From contig NZ_JACCLX010000009.1 of NCBI RefSeq assembly GCF_024490875.1, positions 1-42,124 of the forward strand: a DNA stretch of 42,124 nucleotides, read 5' to 3'. Origin of the DNA: Methanocaldococcus sp. Its GTDB lineage: Archaea > AGJL01 > Methanococci > Methanococcales > Methanocaldococcaceae. Numbering within the stretch: the stretch's first letter is position 1; each line of letters begins with the position of its first letter. Position numbers and translations under genes: made by a program. Below the pieces are notes generated by a model. That model saw only the letters and a program-made list of their open reading frames with translations, did no database searches and was not told where the DNA came from. This document shows, piece after piece, positions 25,065 through 36,843 of the stretch.

Positions 25065-25871
25065 ATGATTCAAATAACCGTTATTCAGATAGACAATTAC
25101 GGACCTTGGACAGTTACTCCAAATCCAAGGAGAGAAAGTGATTTGCAAGCATTACAGAGTAGATTATATGCAGATTTAAATCTTATGTTTGGAGCACATA
25201 AAGGACTTGTATTTTATACAAGATTTGACAACTTAATTGCCATAACAAATGGAATTGATTTAATTACTCACAAAAGAATTCAAGAGAGTATAAGGAATAG
25301 GTATCCTTTTACTGTTAGTATGGCTATTGCATCAGCAGAAACACCCTATGAGGCTCAAAAGTTGGCGACAGAAACATTACAAGAGTATGGAAGTGCTCAG
25401 GATGAAAATAGAAAAGAGGTTTTAGATGTAGCCAATGAGTTTGTTGTTGATGGATATGTTCAAATAGCCCATATTGACATAAACAACATTACAGGAACCT
25501 TTACAGACATTGTTAGTGCTTATGATACTTATTTAAATGTAAATAAGGTTAAATTGTATCTTATGGAGGAACTATTAAAACATAAGGCTTTACTATTTTT
25601 TATAGGTGGAGATAACTTTATGGCTCCATCAAATGGTATGGATGAAGAGGATTTCCTAAAAATTTTTGATAAAATTAAAAATAAATACAATATTGAATTA
25701 AAGGCAGGAATTGGAATTGGAAAAACTGCTGAGGATGCTTCAAACTTGGCTGACATTGGATTAGAAAAGATAAGAATGAAGTTAGTAAATAAAAATATAT
25801 GCGTTTTAAGACAAGAAGATATTATAGAACAAAATTTATCAACTAAAAAGTTATGTGAATTACAAAGGTGA
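25065..25871 (+). CDS. gch3: GTP cyclohydrolase III
   Basis: Opens GTP to the formylaminopyrimidine ribosyl phosphate (FAPy) that feeds archaeal riboflavin and coenzyme F420 biosynthesis. The 268-residue sequence closely resembles what I remember of the characterised M. jannaschii enzyme MJ0145: [33 protein letters not shown], and the second cyclase-like domain with [14 protein letters not shown]. The fold is two tandem domains related to GGDEF/adenylyl cyclases. ATG 25065 is preferred over 25050 because it matches the known N-terminus and follows GATGAG. Confidence 0.97.
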   Translation: MIQITVIQIDNYGPWTVTPNPRRESDLQALQSRLYADLNLMFGAHKGLVFYTRFDNLIAITNGIDLITHKRIQESIRNRYPFTVSMAIASAETPYEAQKLATETLQEYGSAQDENRKEVLDVANEFVVDGYVQIAHIDINNITGTFTDIVSAYDTYLNVNKVKLYLMEELLKHKALLFFIGGDNFMAPSNGMDEEDFLKIFDKIKNKYNIELKAGIGIGKTAEDASNLADIGLEKIRMKLVNKNICVLRQEDIIEQNLSTKKLCELQR

Positions 25872-25879
25872 ATATTACA

Positions 25880-26656
25880 ATGAATAAAGATATATTACTT
25901 GAATTAAATAAAAAAGTTGTTTTAGCACCAATGGCTGGAATTACTGATGGAGATTTTTGTATGCAATTTAAGGATTTGTTTGGCATTGTGACAATTGGAG
26001 GATATAATTTAGATTCCTTAACTTATGAGGCAAGTATAAAAATGGAAAAAAGAGGAAGAAAAGAATTTATAATAGATTTGAATGAATTTAATGATTATAT
26101 TATAAATGAAATAAAAAAGGCAAGAAATAGTAATTCATTAGTGTCAGTTAATGTTAGATTTGTCAATATAGACGAAGCATATGATAGATTATTGACTATC
26201 TCAAAATATGCTGATATTATAGAATTAAATTGCCATTGTAGGCAGAAGGAGATAACTTCATTAGGAATTGGGCAGGAGTTAATGAGAAACAAATCTCTTT
26301 TAAAAGAATTTTTATCCATAATGAATAATTTAAATAAACCAATATTTTTAAAAATCAGATTAAATTATATTCCTTTAAGCAAATTAATAGAAAATTTAGA
26401 CTATGTTAGAGACTATTTTGATGGATTACACATTGACTGTTTTTATCCAGGAAAGCCATATGCAGATTTAAACTCATTAAAAATCTTATCAGAGAATTTT
26501 AAAGATAAAATAATTATTGGAAACAATTCAGTAGATTCACTAAATAAAGCCTTGGAGATGCTAAAATATTCTAACCTTGTGTCTGTTGCAAGATGTGTAT
26601 TAAAGGGAAATATTGAATGGATAAAAGAGTTAAATAAAATTAATTTCAGTTATTAA
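25880..26656 (+). CDS. Dus-like TIM-barrel flavoprotein
   Basis: A 258-residue protein of the dihydrouridine-synthase-like TIM-barrel group. The barrel opening VVLAPMAGITDGDFC is the FMN-binding start of Dus proteins, IIELNCHCRQ takes the place of the usual 'NxGCP' loop, and C-terminal LHIDCFYPGKP and GNNSVDSLNKALEMLKYSNLVSVAR fit the phosphate-binding end. The active-site cysteine loop and the C-terminal tRNA-binding helical domain of true Dus enzymes are altered or absent, so tRNA reduction is doubtful. It starts 8 bases after gch3, with the AGGTGA ribosome site overlapping the gch3 stop, so the two are coupled. It converges with hemA (11-base overlap). Confidence 0.75.
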   Translation: MNKDILLELNKKVVLAPMAGITDGDFCMQFKDLFGIVTIGGYNLDSLTYEASIKMEKRGRKEFIIDLNEFNDYIINEIKKARNSNSLVSVNVRFVNIDEAYDRLLTISKYADIIELNCHCRQKEITSLGIGQELMRNKSLLKEFLSIMNNLNKPIFLKIRLNYIPLSKLIENLDYVRDYFDGLHIDCFYPGKPYADLNSLKILSENFKDKIIIGNNSVDSLNKALEMLKYSNLVSVARCVLKGNIEWIKELNKINFSY

Positions 26657-27812
26657 CATTTTTTAAATGCTTTGCTAACTTTTCAAAAATTTCTTCATCT
26701 TCAATATTTTCAAATATCTTTATTAAGTCGTAAATTATCTTTTTGCACATAGCCTTTGAAAAGTCATCTAATACTTTATCAACAGGCTTATTTTTATTTT
26801 TTAGTATTTTTAAAGCCTTTTCCACCTCTCTTTTTCTTATATTTTCAATATACTGCCCAAATTGTTGTATTACATTTTCAAATTTCATTTTGTCGAGAAT
26901 TTCCTTTAAATTTCTTAGTTCTTCCTCAATAATTAACTCTACCTTTGGAATCTCATCCTTTCTCTTTTTTAGATTTTCCTCTGCCACCAATCTTAAATCA
27001 TCTATTGTAAATAAAAATATATCTGGTAGTTCTCTGATGTCATCTGTTGTATCCCTTGGATTCGCTATATCAATAATAAATGTCTTTCCAGCGTTTTTTA
27101 ATCTCTCCTTATTTAAAATTGGATGTGGAGCCCCAGTGGCGGAGATGACAATATCAGCATATCTCAAAGCCTCCTCCAATTTATCAAAATTTATGGCAAT
27201 TCCTCCGAGTTCTTTTGCCAATTTCTCAGCCTTTTCATAAGTTCTGTTTGCTACAATTATCGCCTTAATATTCTTTTCTTTTAACGCCTTAATAACTAAG
27301 GTAGCCATTTCTCCCGCTCCAATTAATAGAACATTTTTTCCCTCTAAACCAAAGATTTTTTCAGCCAGTTCAACAGCCGCAGAACCAATTGAAACTCCTC
27401 CCTTATTTATATTTGTTTCTACTCTCGCCCTTTGCCCAGTATGAATTGCCTTTAAAATTATCTTCTCTAATTTTTTTGATATTTTTCCTTTCTCTTTTGC
27501 CTTTAGATATGCATTTTTCAACTGTCCTAATATTTGGTCTTCTCCCACAATCATTGACTCTAAGCCACAGGCTACTCTAAAAATATGCTTTATTGCTTCA
27601 TCTCCATATAGAATGTCAAATTTCTCCAAATCAATATTTTCAATTCCTCTAATTTCATCTAAACTGTCAGCGTCAAAAATTAATTCTACCCTATTGCAGG
27701 TTTGTAAAAGTATAGCGTTGTCAAACATCTTATAAAATTCCTCTTCATCAAATCTAAGTTTTTCTAACTCAGAGACATTGTATTTTTTATAATCTGCCTT
27801 TAATATTATCAT
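26646..27812 (-). CDS. hemA: Glutamyl-tRNA reductase
   Basis: Reduces glutamyl-tRNA(Glu) to glutamate-1-semialdehyde with NADPH, the first committed step to tetrapyrroles (F430, cobamides, sirohaem, haem). The 388-residue protein shows the catalytic cysteine Cys39 in LLQTCNRVELIF, the CGLESMIVGEDQILGQ block, the NADPH-binding VLLIGAGEMATLVIKAL, and a long C-terminal dimerisation helix. It overlaps the 3' end of the precorrin-2 dehydrogenase gene by 26 bases, so the two tetrapyrrole genes are coupled. Confidence 0.96.
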   Translation of the reverse strand: MIILKADYKKYNVSELEKLRFDEEEFYKMFDNAILLQTCNRVELIFDADSLDEIRGIENIDLEKFDILYGDEAIKHIFRVACGLESMIVGEDQILGQLKNAYLKAKEKGKISKKLEKIILKAIHTGQRARVETNINKGGVSIGSAAVELAEKIFGLEGKNVLLIGAGEMATLVIKALKEKNIKAIIVANRTYEKAEKLAKELGGIAINFDKLEEALRYADIVISATGAPHPILNKERLKNAGKTFIIDIANPRDTTDDIRELPDIFLFTIDDLRLVAEENLKKRKDEIPKVELIIEEELRNLKEILDKMKFENVIQQFGQYIENIRKREVEKALKILKNKNKPVDKVLDDFSKAMCKKIIYDLIKIFENIEDEEIFEKLAKHLKNVNN

Positions 27813-28428
27813 TTTTCTCCCGTTCCCACTTTTTTATCAAATTTTTTAGTTCTTCTCTAAATCTTTCATCTTCAAAAATCATTTTTAATATTTTTTTTCT
27901 ATCCTTTTGATTTGGATAATTTTCTTTTAAAAATTCTCTAATATTTGCTATTAAATCAATATCTTTTGATTTTAAATAATTTTCAACGAAAATTCTTATA
28001 TTTTTTGCAATTAGAGGGCTTTTTCCTTTCGTGTATATGCTAAATATTACTTCATCCACTTCTGTGTATGCAGGGATTATAAAATTAACTCCTTCAACAT
28101 TTGTTGAAGAATTTACGAACTTATTTAACTCCTTAGAAATTTTAACTATTCTTCTATTAATTTCATCGTTTATAGCAGAAACTATAAAGTCATAATTACT
28201 TATAATGTTTTTTAGTTCATCATCACTTAATTTATTAATATCTATTTTAATTAACTTCAAGTTTTTATTATTTTCTTTTAACTTTAAAATTTCTTCATCA
28301 AATTCCTTAGAATAAATATCAACAATGCCCCCATTTTTTAATATTTTTTTTGCTCTCCGTTTTCCAACCTCTCCACATCCAAATATAGCAATTTTTTTAC
28401 CTTCAAAAGATAATAAAACAGGAAGCAA
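27787..28428 (-). CDS. Precorrin-2 dehydrogenase / sirohydrochlorin ferrochelatase-like (Met8/CysG-B)
   Basis: A 213-residue protein that oxidises precorrin-2 to sirohydrochlorin with NAD+, the branch point to F430, sirohaem and cobamides. The N-terminal Rossmann motif KKIAIFGCGEVGKRRAKKIL and the conserved FVNSSTNVEGVNFIIPA and FSIYTKGKSPLIAK segments are typical. Translation begins at TTG 28428 behind a GGGGGGAT ribosome site that overlaps the end of the radical SAM gene. Confidence 0.93.
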   Translation of the reverse strand: MLPVLLSFEGKKIAIFGCGEVGKRRAKKILKNGGIVDIYSKEFDEEILKLKENNKNLKLIKIDINKLSDDELKNIISNYDFIVSAINDEINRRIVKISKELNKFVNSSTNVEGVNFIIPAYTEVDEVIFSIYTKGKSPLIAKNIRIFVENYLKSKDIDLIANIREFLKENYPNQKDRKKILKMIFEDERFREELKNLIKKWEREKNDNIKGRL

Positions 28429-28429
28429 T

Positions 28430-29932
28430 TTAATCCCCCCATAATATCCCTTCTAAATATTTTTTATATGCCTTAATTATTTTAACTTTTTTTATTTTTC
28501 CAATATATTGAGATCCATTTTTAACAACAACCATTAATCCACTATCTGGGAGATAGCCAATAGCGTCATTTTTGTTTTTAAAGTGCCTTTCTGATATTAT
28601 AACCTCCAAAATTTTTCCAATATATTTTTTCTTTATTTCTAAGTTTATTTTGTTGGCAGTTTCTTTAATTAATAATGAATACTTTGAAATGTTCGGCTTA
28701 AAATTCTGAAATGCAGATATTGGAAGAGGTCTAAACTTATAGACGGTTATTTTATCAATGTAATTTTTAATTTTGTGCATAAAATTAATTGTATTCTTTA
28801 CAGTTCTTTCAGTTTCTCCCGGTAATCCGTAAATAAAATAAACTTGCACCTTTAAATTATATTTTTTTGCTAATTTCACAGCTTTAAAAACATCGTTCGG
28901 AGTTGTTGGGCGTCCTAACAATCTACAATGTTCTTCATCTCTACTCTCACAGCCAATATATATTGAAGTTTTTAAATATTTACTGAATATTTTTGCCACT
29001 CTTTCATTAAATAAATTTGCCTTTATATTTTCAACTAATATATTTGCCTTATACTTATCAGCCAATTCTTTGCATTTAGATAACAATGACTCAATTGCCT
29101 CATAATTTGGTTCTGGATAGTATGGATTTATTAACTTTTCCCCTCTCTTATAATCTAAAAAATCAGGAGCAGATAAAACTATCTTTTTTACCCCTTCTTT
29201 TAATAACTCTTCTATCTCTATTAATATATCTTCTTCATCTCTACTCCTTGCATAACCAAAAACTGATGGGACAGAGCAGAAACCACAACCCGGATTTATA
29301 TTTAAAGGACATTTTAATGTTCCATTTTTACATAAATTACATTTTTTATTGGTGCATAGTAATAGGGGTCTTTTAAAATTACTACAACCTCTAACAACTT
29401 CCACATATACTCTTGCAGAAAAATAGTTTTTGTAATCTTTAATTTCAGTTGATGGTGTAATTAATTTTAAATCAGTTAAAATTTCTCTTAGTGGATTTAT
29501 TTTTAGTTCATCATTATCATAATCCCAGTATGTAGTTCCTTTAACTCCTTCAGCATTAAAATCTTTTTTTATCAATTCTCTTATAGTAATCTCTCCCTCT
29601 CCTACTATGCTAATATCCCCCTCTATTTTTTCTAAAAGATATAAATCATTAGCTATTGGACCTCCAATAATTATTTTACTGTTAGTTTTTAATTTAAGTT
29701 TTTCAACTAACCTTTTAATACATTTAAAATCTGATGTCATCGCACTGATAAAAATTACATCGTATTTTTTAGTTTCATTAATGTTTAAATCTTCTATTGG
29801 TATAATTTTGGCGTTAATACCTTCGTTTTGTAAAATTCCTTTAACAGTTCTCGGTCCTGCTCCTATGACATCTCTCGCTAAAACTCTTTTTCCATCTATA
29901 TAGGCTAAGCAGTCAATAATTAACGATTTCAT
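28430..29932 (-). CDS. B12-binding-like radical SAM protein with Cys-rich insertion and TRAM-like C-terminus
   Basis: A 500-residue radical SAM protein. The N-terminal 120 residues resemble a cobalamin-binding-type Rossmann domain (IIIGGPIANDL, GDISIVGEGE). The SAM cluster motif is unusual: after VEVVRGC come about 30 residues containing CTNKKCNLC and then CPLNINPGCGFC, so the standard CxxxCxxC is interrupted. The rest of the core is recognisable (EELLKEGVKKIVLSAPD, LYGLPGE-like YFIYGLPGETERT). The last 60 residues (KKYIGKILEVIISE...GQ-like strand pattern) look like a TRAM RNA-binding domain. This suggests an RNA-modifying enzyme, in a run with tetrapyrrole genes. Substrate unknown. Confidence 0.82.
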   Translation of the reverse strand: MKSLIIDCLAYIDGKRVLARDVIGAGPRTVKGILQNEGINAKIIPIEDLNINETKKYDVIFISAMTSDFKCIKRLVEKLKLKTNSKIIIGGPIANDLYLLEKIEGDISIVGEGEITIRELIKKDFNAEGVKGTTYWDYDNDELKINPLREILTDLKLITPSTEIKDYKNYFSARVYVEVVRGCSNFKRPLLLCTNKKCNLCKNGTLKCPLNINPGCGFCSVPSVFGYARSRDEEDILIEIEELLKEGVKKIVLSAPDFLDYKRGEKLINPYYPEPNYEAIESLLSKCKELADKYKANILVENIKANLFNERVAKIFSKYLKTSIYIGCESRDEEHCRLLGRPTTPNDVFKAVKLAKKYNLKVQVYFIYGLPGETERTVKNTINFMHKIKNYIDKITVYKFRPLPISAFQNFKPNISKYSLLIKETANKINLEIKKKYIGKILEVIISERHFKNKNDAIGYLPDSGLMVVVKNGSQYIGKIKKVKIIKAYKKYLEGILWGD

Positions 29933-30058
29933 TATCTCACTAGGTTATTAATTTTTTAAAAGTAAAGGTTAAATAATCAAAACAATGCAATGAACCATAA
30001 ATGAGGTTATTGTTAAAAAATTTTTAGTTTTTATATAATTTAATTATTTGGTGAGAAT

Positions 30059-30808
30059 ATGAACATTTTAGGGATAGATGTAGGTTCAACCACTACAAAA
30101 TTAGTTTTAATGGAATATAAGAAAATAGTGGATTACAAAATAGAAAATATTGGTGTTGCTGTTGATGAAAGAGATATTTTAAAGATGGTTAATGAGTTTG
30201 AAAAAAAATATAATATAGATAAAGTAGTTGCAACAGGATATGGAAGGCATAAAATAACTTTTGCTGATAGAGTAGTTCCAGAGGTTATTGCATTAGGTAG
30301 AGGAGCAAATTATTTCTTTAAGGAGGCTGATGGAGTTGTTGATATTGGAGGGCAGGACAGTAAGGTTATAAAGATAGATAAAGAGGGAAATGTTGTAGAT
30401 TTTATACTATCTGATAAATGTGCGGCTGGAACTGGCAAATTTTTAGAAAAATGCATAGAGATTTTAAAAATTGATGATGATATAAATAAATATAAATCAG
30501 ATAGAATTGCTAAAATTTCTTCAATGTGTGCCGTCTTTGCAGAGAGTGAAATCATCTCCTTATTATCTAAAAAAACTCCAAAAGAAGATATTTTAATGGG
30601 AGTTTATGAAAGTATTTGTAATAGAATCGTCCCAATGATAAATAGATTGGGAATAAACAATATTGTATTTAGTGGGGGTGTGGCTAAAAATAAAGTTTTG
30701 GTAGAGATGTTAGAGAAAAAGTCAAATAAAAACATCTTAATTCCAAAAGAACCTCAAATTGTTTGCTGTGTTGGAGCTATATTGGAAGCGGATAGGAAGG
30801 GATTTTAA
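30059..30808 (+). CDS. HgdC-type ATP-dependent activator (housekeeping copy)
   Basis: A 249-residue ASKHA ATPase of the BadF/BadG/BcrA group. The phosphate loops GIDVGSTTTKLV and VDIGGQDSKVIK, the cluster cysteines Cys121 (DKCAAGTG) and Cys157 (SSMCAVFAESEI) and the adenosine loop FSGGVAKNKVL are complete. It should energise the HgdB-like protein encoded at 31473-32591. In the sequenced methanococci I recall, such a pair is common, which makes this the conserved copy and the one at 12923 the accessory copy. Ribosome site GGTGAG before ATG 30059. Confidence 0.92.
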   Translation: MNILGIDVGSTTTKLVLMEYKKIVDYKIENIGVAVDERDILKMVNEFEKKYNIDKVVATGYGRHKITFADRVVPEVIALGRGANYFFKEADGVVDIGGQDSKVIKIDKEGNVVDFILSDKCAAGTGKFLEKCIEILKIDDDINKYKSDRIAKISSMCAVFAESEIISLLSKKTPKEDILMGVYESICNRIVPMINRLGINNIVFSGGVAKNKVLVEMLEKKSNKNILIPKEPQIVCCVGAILEADRKGF

Positions 30809-30824
30809 AATATTTGGTGGAAAG

Positions 30825-31322
30825 ATGAAAGGAAAGAAAATTGCTATTGTCGCTCACTGCATATTAAATCAGAATAGTGTTGTTAATGGCTTAGAGAGAG
30901 CAGAGGGAGCATTTAATGAAATTATAGAATTGCTTTTAAAGAAAAATTATGCCATAATTCAACTCCCATGCCCAGAGATGTTGTTTTTGGGAATAGATAG
31001 GAAGGGGAGAACAAAGGAAGAATATGATACTGATGAATATAGGAAGCTTTGTAGGGAAGTTTTAAAGTCAATAATAAAATATTTAAAAGAATATAGCAAA
31101 GAGGAATTTAAATTTATTTTAATTGGGATAGAGGGTTCCCCAACATGTGGAATTTTTAAAACTGTAACAAAAGAGGGATTGATAGATGGAAGTGGAATTT
31201 TAATGGAGGAATTTTTAAAAATGTTAGAAGATAACAAAATACATATTAAAAAATTTGATTTTCCAGTAAATATGAATAAATACAACAAATTTTTAAAAGA
31301 ATTAGAAAGATTGTTAAGGTAA
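30825..31322 (+). CDS. DUF523-like / TudS-like cysteine protein
   Basis: A 165-residue protein resembling the DUF523 family, some members of which are Fe-S-dependent thiouracil desulfurases (TudS). The three family cysteine positions are visible: HCILNQN near the N-terminus, LPCPEMLFLGIDRKGR, and GSPTCGIFKT. The start is ATG 30825 behind GGTGG, 16 bases after the activator stop. Its position between HgdC- and HgdB-type genes suggests shared Fe-S chemistry or shared substrate, but this is inference. Confidence 0.75.
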   Translation: MKGKKIAIVAHCILNQNSVVNGLERAEGAFNEIIELLLKKNYAIIQLPCPEMLFLGIDRKGRTKEEYDTDEYRKLCREVLKSIIKYLKEYSKEEFKFILIGIEGSPTCGIFKTVTKEGLIDGSGILMEEFLKMLEDNKIHIKKFDFPVNMNKYNKFLKELERLLR

Positions 31323-31472
31323 AATCTTTTTTACTTAATGATATTAAAAATTCTAATCACTAAATTATTATTAAAATTTTAAATGATAATGTTTTTATAT
31401 TCTTATGTTTCAAAAAATTTTGATGATTTTCAAAAATATGTTATTAAAAAATCTAATAATCTGGGTGATATG

Positions 31473-32591
31473 ATGGAATTAAATGCTATAAAAAAATTAA
31501 AAGAAAAATTTGCTAATAGAAAAGAACAACTTTACAAACAAAAAGAGGAAGGAAAAAAAGTTTTTGGAATGTTCTGTGCGTTTGTTCCAATTGAGTTAAT
31601 ATTAGCAGCAGATGCTATTCCAGTTGGTTTGTGTGGAGGTAAAAACGACACAATTCCAATTGCAGAGGAAGACTTACCAAGAAATCTCTGCCCTTTAATA
31701 AAATCATCCTATGGATTTAAGAAGGCAAAGTCATGCCCATACTTTGAAGCGTCTGATATAATTATTGGGGAAACTACATGTGATGGTAAGAAAAAGATGT
31801 TTGAGTTATTGGAAAGAATGGTTAAAATGCATGTGATGCAACTTCCATATATAAAAACAGAAAAATCTAAAGAATTGTGGATTGAGGAAGTTAAAAAACT
31901 AAAAGAATTAATTGAAAATGTAACTGGAAATAAAATTACCGAAGAAAAATTAAAGGAAAGTGTTGAAAAAGTAAATAGAATGAGAGAATTATTCTATAAA
32001 TTATATGAGTTAAGAGCAAATAAACCAACACCAATAAAAGGAATTGATGTTTTAAAGTTATTCCAATTAGCATATTTGTTGGATATTGATGATACGATAG
32101 AAATTTTAGAGGAGTTAATTAAAGAGTTAGAAGAAAGAGTTAAAAAAGGAGAAGGTTATGAAGGTAAAAGAATATTAATTACTGGCTGTCCAATGGTCGC
32201 AGGAAACACAAAAATCGTTGAATTAATTGAAGAAGTTGGAGGAGTTGTTGTAGGAGAGGAAAGTTGTACAGGAACAAGGTTCTTTGAAAATTTAGTTGAA
32301 GAACCAACTATTGAAAGTATAGCAGAGAGATACTTAAAAATACCATGTGCATGTATGTTCCACAATGATGAGAGAATTGAGAATATTAAAAGATTAGTCA
32401 AAGAGTTGAAAGTTGATGGAGTAGTATATTACACTTTACAGTATTGCCACACTTTCAATGTAGAGGGAGCAAGAGTTGAAGAAGAACTTAAAAAAGAAGG
32501 CATTCCAGTTATTAGAATTGAAACTGACTACTCTGAAAGTGATAGAGAGCAATTAAAAACAAGATTAGAGGCATTTATTGAGATGATTTAA
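31473..32591 (+). CDS. 2-hydroxyacyl-CoA dehydratase / BcrB-like Fe-S protein (housekeeping copy)
   Basis: A 372-residue full-length HGD-D family protein. It has the helical N-terminus missing from the island copy, then cysteines in [54 protein letters not shown] and QYCHTF, enough for a larger cluster such as a double cubane. The C-terminal [15 protein letters not shown] and RLEAFIEMI align with the island paralogue. The frame opens at 31383, but GGGTGAT at 31463-31469 supports ATG 31473. Reaction unknown; by family an ATP-driven low-potential reduction or dehydration. Confidence 0.9.
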   Translation: MELNAIKKLKEKFANRKEQLYKQKEEGKKVFGMFCAFVPIELILAADAIPVGLCGGKNDTIPIAEEDLPRNLCPLIKSSYGFKKAKSCPYFEASDIIIGETTCDGKKKMFELLERMVKMHVMQLPYIKTEKSKELWIEEVKKLKELIENVTGNKITEEKLKESVEKVNRMRELFYKLYELRANKPTPIKGIDVLKLFQLAYLLDIDDTIEILEELIKELEERVKKGEGYEGKRILITGCPMVAGNTKIVELIEEVGGVVVGEESCTGTRFFENLVEEPTIESIAERYLKIPCACMFHNDERIENIKRLVKELKVDGVVYYTLQYCHTFNVEGARVEEELKKEGIPVIRIETDYSESDREQLKTRLEAFIEMI

Positions 32592-32713
32592 AATCTTTTA
32601 CTTTTTTCTTTATTAAATTTTTAATTAATGTATGTATCTATTTTTAAATTTAAAACAGTTAGATTTATAAAGTATATTTTATTAAAATAGAATTAGAATT
32701 ATAGAATAATTGA

Positions 32714-33442
<729 letters not shown>

Positions 33443-33449
33443 AAAATTT

Positions 33450-33746
33450 TTATTTTATTCTTATTCCAAAAGCAAATAAAAATATCCAGACAATCATTAA
33501 TATTGTTATCAATATAGAGAGTATAATTAACCCTGGAGAATTACCAAATACTATTGGTATTGGACCTATCATTATAATTCCAGAATATTCAACATTACTT
33601 TTTTCATTTTCATTATTATATTCGTTATATTTCTCATAATTCTGATTTTCTTGTATCTGAGAACTTGGTAGTATTAATCCCAAAGTAACAATAAAGAATC
33701 CGATAAACATTAAAATAATTCCTAAAAATATTAATATTGGCTTCAT
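33450..33746 (-). CDS. DUF131 family two-helix membrane protein
   Basis: A 98-residue membrane protein with hydrophobic helices at about residues 3-27 and 72-96. A hydrophilic, Asn/Glu-rich linker leads into the family block SGIIMIGPIPIVFGNSPG, which is characteristic of the archaeal DUF131 (TIGR00304) proteins. Function unknown. It converges with birA (7-base gap) and precedes guaB's 3' end on the same strand. GGGGAA ribosome site. Confidence 0.8.
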   Translation of the reverse strand: MKPILIFLGIILMFIGFFIVTLGLILPSSQIQENQNYEKYNEYNNENEKSNVEYSGIIMIGPIPIVFGNSPGLIILSILITILMIVWIFLFAFGIRIK

Positions 33747-33771
33747 AATTCTTCCCCTATATATACAATTT

Positions 33772-35268
<1,497 letters not shown>

Positions 35269-35412
35269 TTATCAACCTTTTTAACTATATTTAGAGAGGG
35301 ATTATATATACTTTTTTTATTTTTTTATTTGAGTTAAAACATAAAGAATATAATTTGAAATATAATAAACAACTATTAGGAAAATACCTTATAAATAATA
35401 AAAGGTGAAATA

Positions 35413-36843
35413 TTGAACATTTTAAATAAAAAAGATATTGAAGGAATATTAAATATATTGGGTGGAATTATTGCTATTATAGGATTATTTACATTGGTTC
35501 CTTGTATTATTGCATTTTATTACAATGAAAATACTATTTTTAATTTTTTAATTCCTGGAATATTTTTTACTATTTTTGGTTGCATATTGAAAAAAATTAC
35601 AAAGCCAAGAAATTTAAAATTACATCACAGTATGATTGCATCTGCATTAGCCTGGTTAATAGCCTCTTTAATTGGGGCTATCCCCTTATATCTTTCTATT
35701 CCATATTTTTCCTATGTAGATGCAGTTTATGAAAGTATGTCTGCCTGGACTACAACAGGAATGACCTTAATACCAAATGTTGAAGTTTTACCAAAATCTG
35801 TTTTATTTTGGAGAAGTTTTCAGCAGTGGATTGGAGGGGTTGGAATTTTAGTTTTATCAGCCCTTGTTTTAGCAAGATCTGGAACTGTTGCTTATCTTTT
35901 ATATGCCTCTGAAGCAAGGCAAGATAGAATAATGCCAAGTGCTATAAGCACAATAAAAACTATTGTGTGGATATATACATTATATACTATTTTAGGAATT
36001 CTCTTATTATATTTATCAGGGTTAAGTTTTTGGGAATCTATGAATTTAACAATGACTGGACTTAGTACTGGGGGAATGAGTGTAAGTAATTACAGTTTTC
36101 CATACAACGATTTAGCAAAAATTGTTATGATATGGATAATGATGGTTGGAGGGGTTATATCATTCTCAATCCATCATAGGATCTTAACTGGAAAGTATTT
36201 TAATGATATTCAAACTAAGTATGCTATAATTGTTATAACCATTGTCTCAATAATAATTTCTATAAAAGACCATATATCTATAATCGACTCTTTATTTACA
36301 GTAGTTTCTGCTATGACTTCTACAGGATTTACTACTATCAATATTGCTAATTTATCAAATCTTTCTTTATTTTTAATTATATTTTTAATGTTTATAGGGG
36401 GAGGAGCAGGAACTACAACTGGAGGAGTTAAGATAATTAGATTTTTAGTTATATTAAAAACAATGTATTATGAAATAAAAGAGGTTATATATCCAAAATC
36501 AGCAGTAATTTATGAACATCTTGATAATATTGAATTAAATTATAAAATAATTAGAGAAGCATTTGTAATATGCTTTTTATATGGAATAACCTCATTTTTT
36601 ATAGCATTAATATTTATATTTTTAAGTTATGGTCCATACAAATCTATATTTGATGCAGTTTCTTTTGTTTCAAACATTGGAATGTCTTTAGGTGTTGTTA
36701 CCTTAAAAACTCCTACAATTGGAAAAATCGCAGGAATTATAGGTATGTGGGTTGGTAGATTAGAATTTATACCAGTCCTTGTTTTACTTGCATCATTATC
36801 ATTAAAAATTCAGAAATTACTCAAAAATAAAAAGTTAAATTAA
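35413..36843 (+). CDS. trkH: Trk-type potassium uptake membrane subunit TrkH
   Basis: A 476-residue channel-like subunit with four pore repeats. Selectivity-filter-like segments are visible: TTTGMTLIP, GLSTGGMSVSNY, TSTGFTTIN and the last repeat SNIGMSLGVVTL. No trkA gene is adjacent, so the regulatory ring protein must be encoded elsewhere. The start is TTG 35413 with GGTGAAA ribosome site. It lies divergent from guaB and converges with the aIF6 gene (9-base overlap). Confidence 0.93.
   Translation: MNILNKKDIEGILNILGGIIAIIGLFTLVPCIIAFYYNENTIFNFLIPGIFFTIFGCILKKITKPRNLKLHHSMIASALAWLIASLIGAIPLYLSIPYFSYVDAVYESMSAWTTTGMTLIPNVEVLPKSVLFWRSFQQWIGGVGILVLSALVLARSGTVAYLLYASEARQDRIMPSAISTIKTIVWIYTLYTILGILLLYLSGLSFWESMNLTMTGLSTGGMSVSNYSFPYNDLAKIVMIWIMMVGGVISFSIHHRILTGKYFNDIQTKYAIIVITIVSIIISIKDHISIIDSLFTVVSAMTSTGFTTINIANLSNLSLFLIIFLMFIGGGAGTTTGGVKIIRFLVILKTMYYEIKEVIYPKSAVIYEHLDNIELNYKIIREAFVICFLYGITSFFIALIFIFLSYGPYKSIFDAVSFVSNIGMSLGVVTLKTPTIGKIAGIIGMWVGRLEFIPVLVLLASLSLKIQKLLKNKKLN

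Noticed and set aside
25065-25871. gch3 as supplier of 7-deazaguanine precursor for the island's TGT-like enzyme
   Set aside because: PreQ0 synthesis starts from a GTP cyclohydrolase I-type reaction, whereas GTP cyclohydrolase III makes FAPy for flavin and F420. The gene is also 2.9 kb outside the operon with its own promoter.
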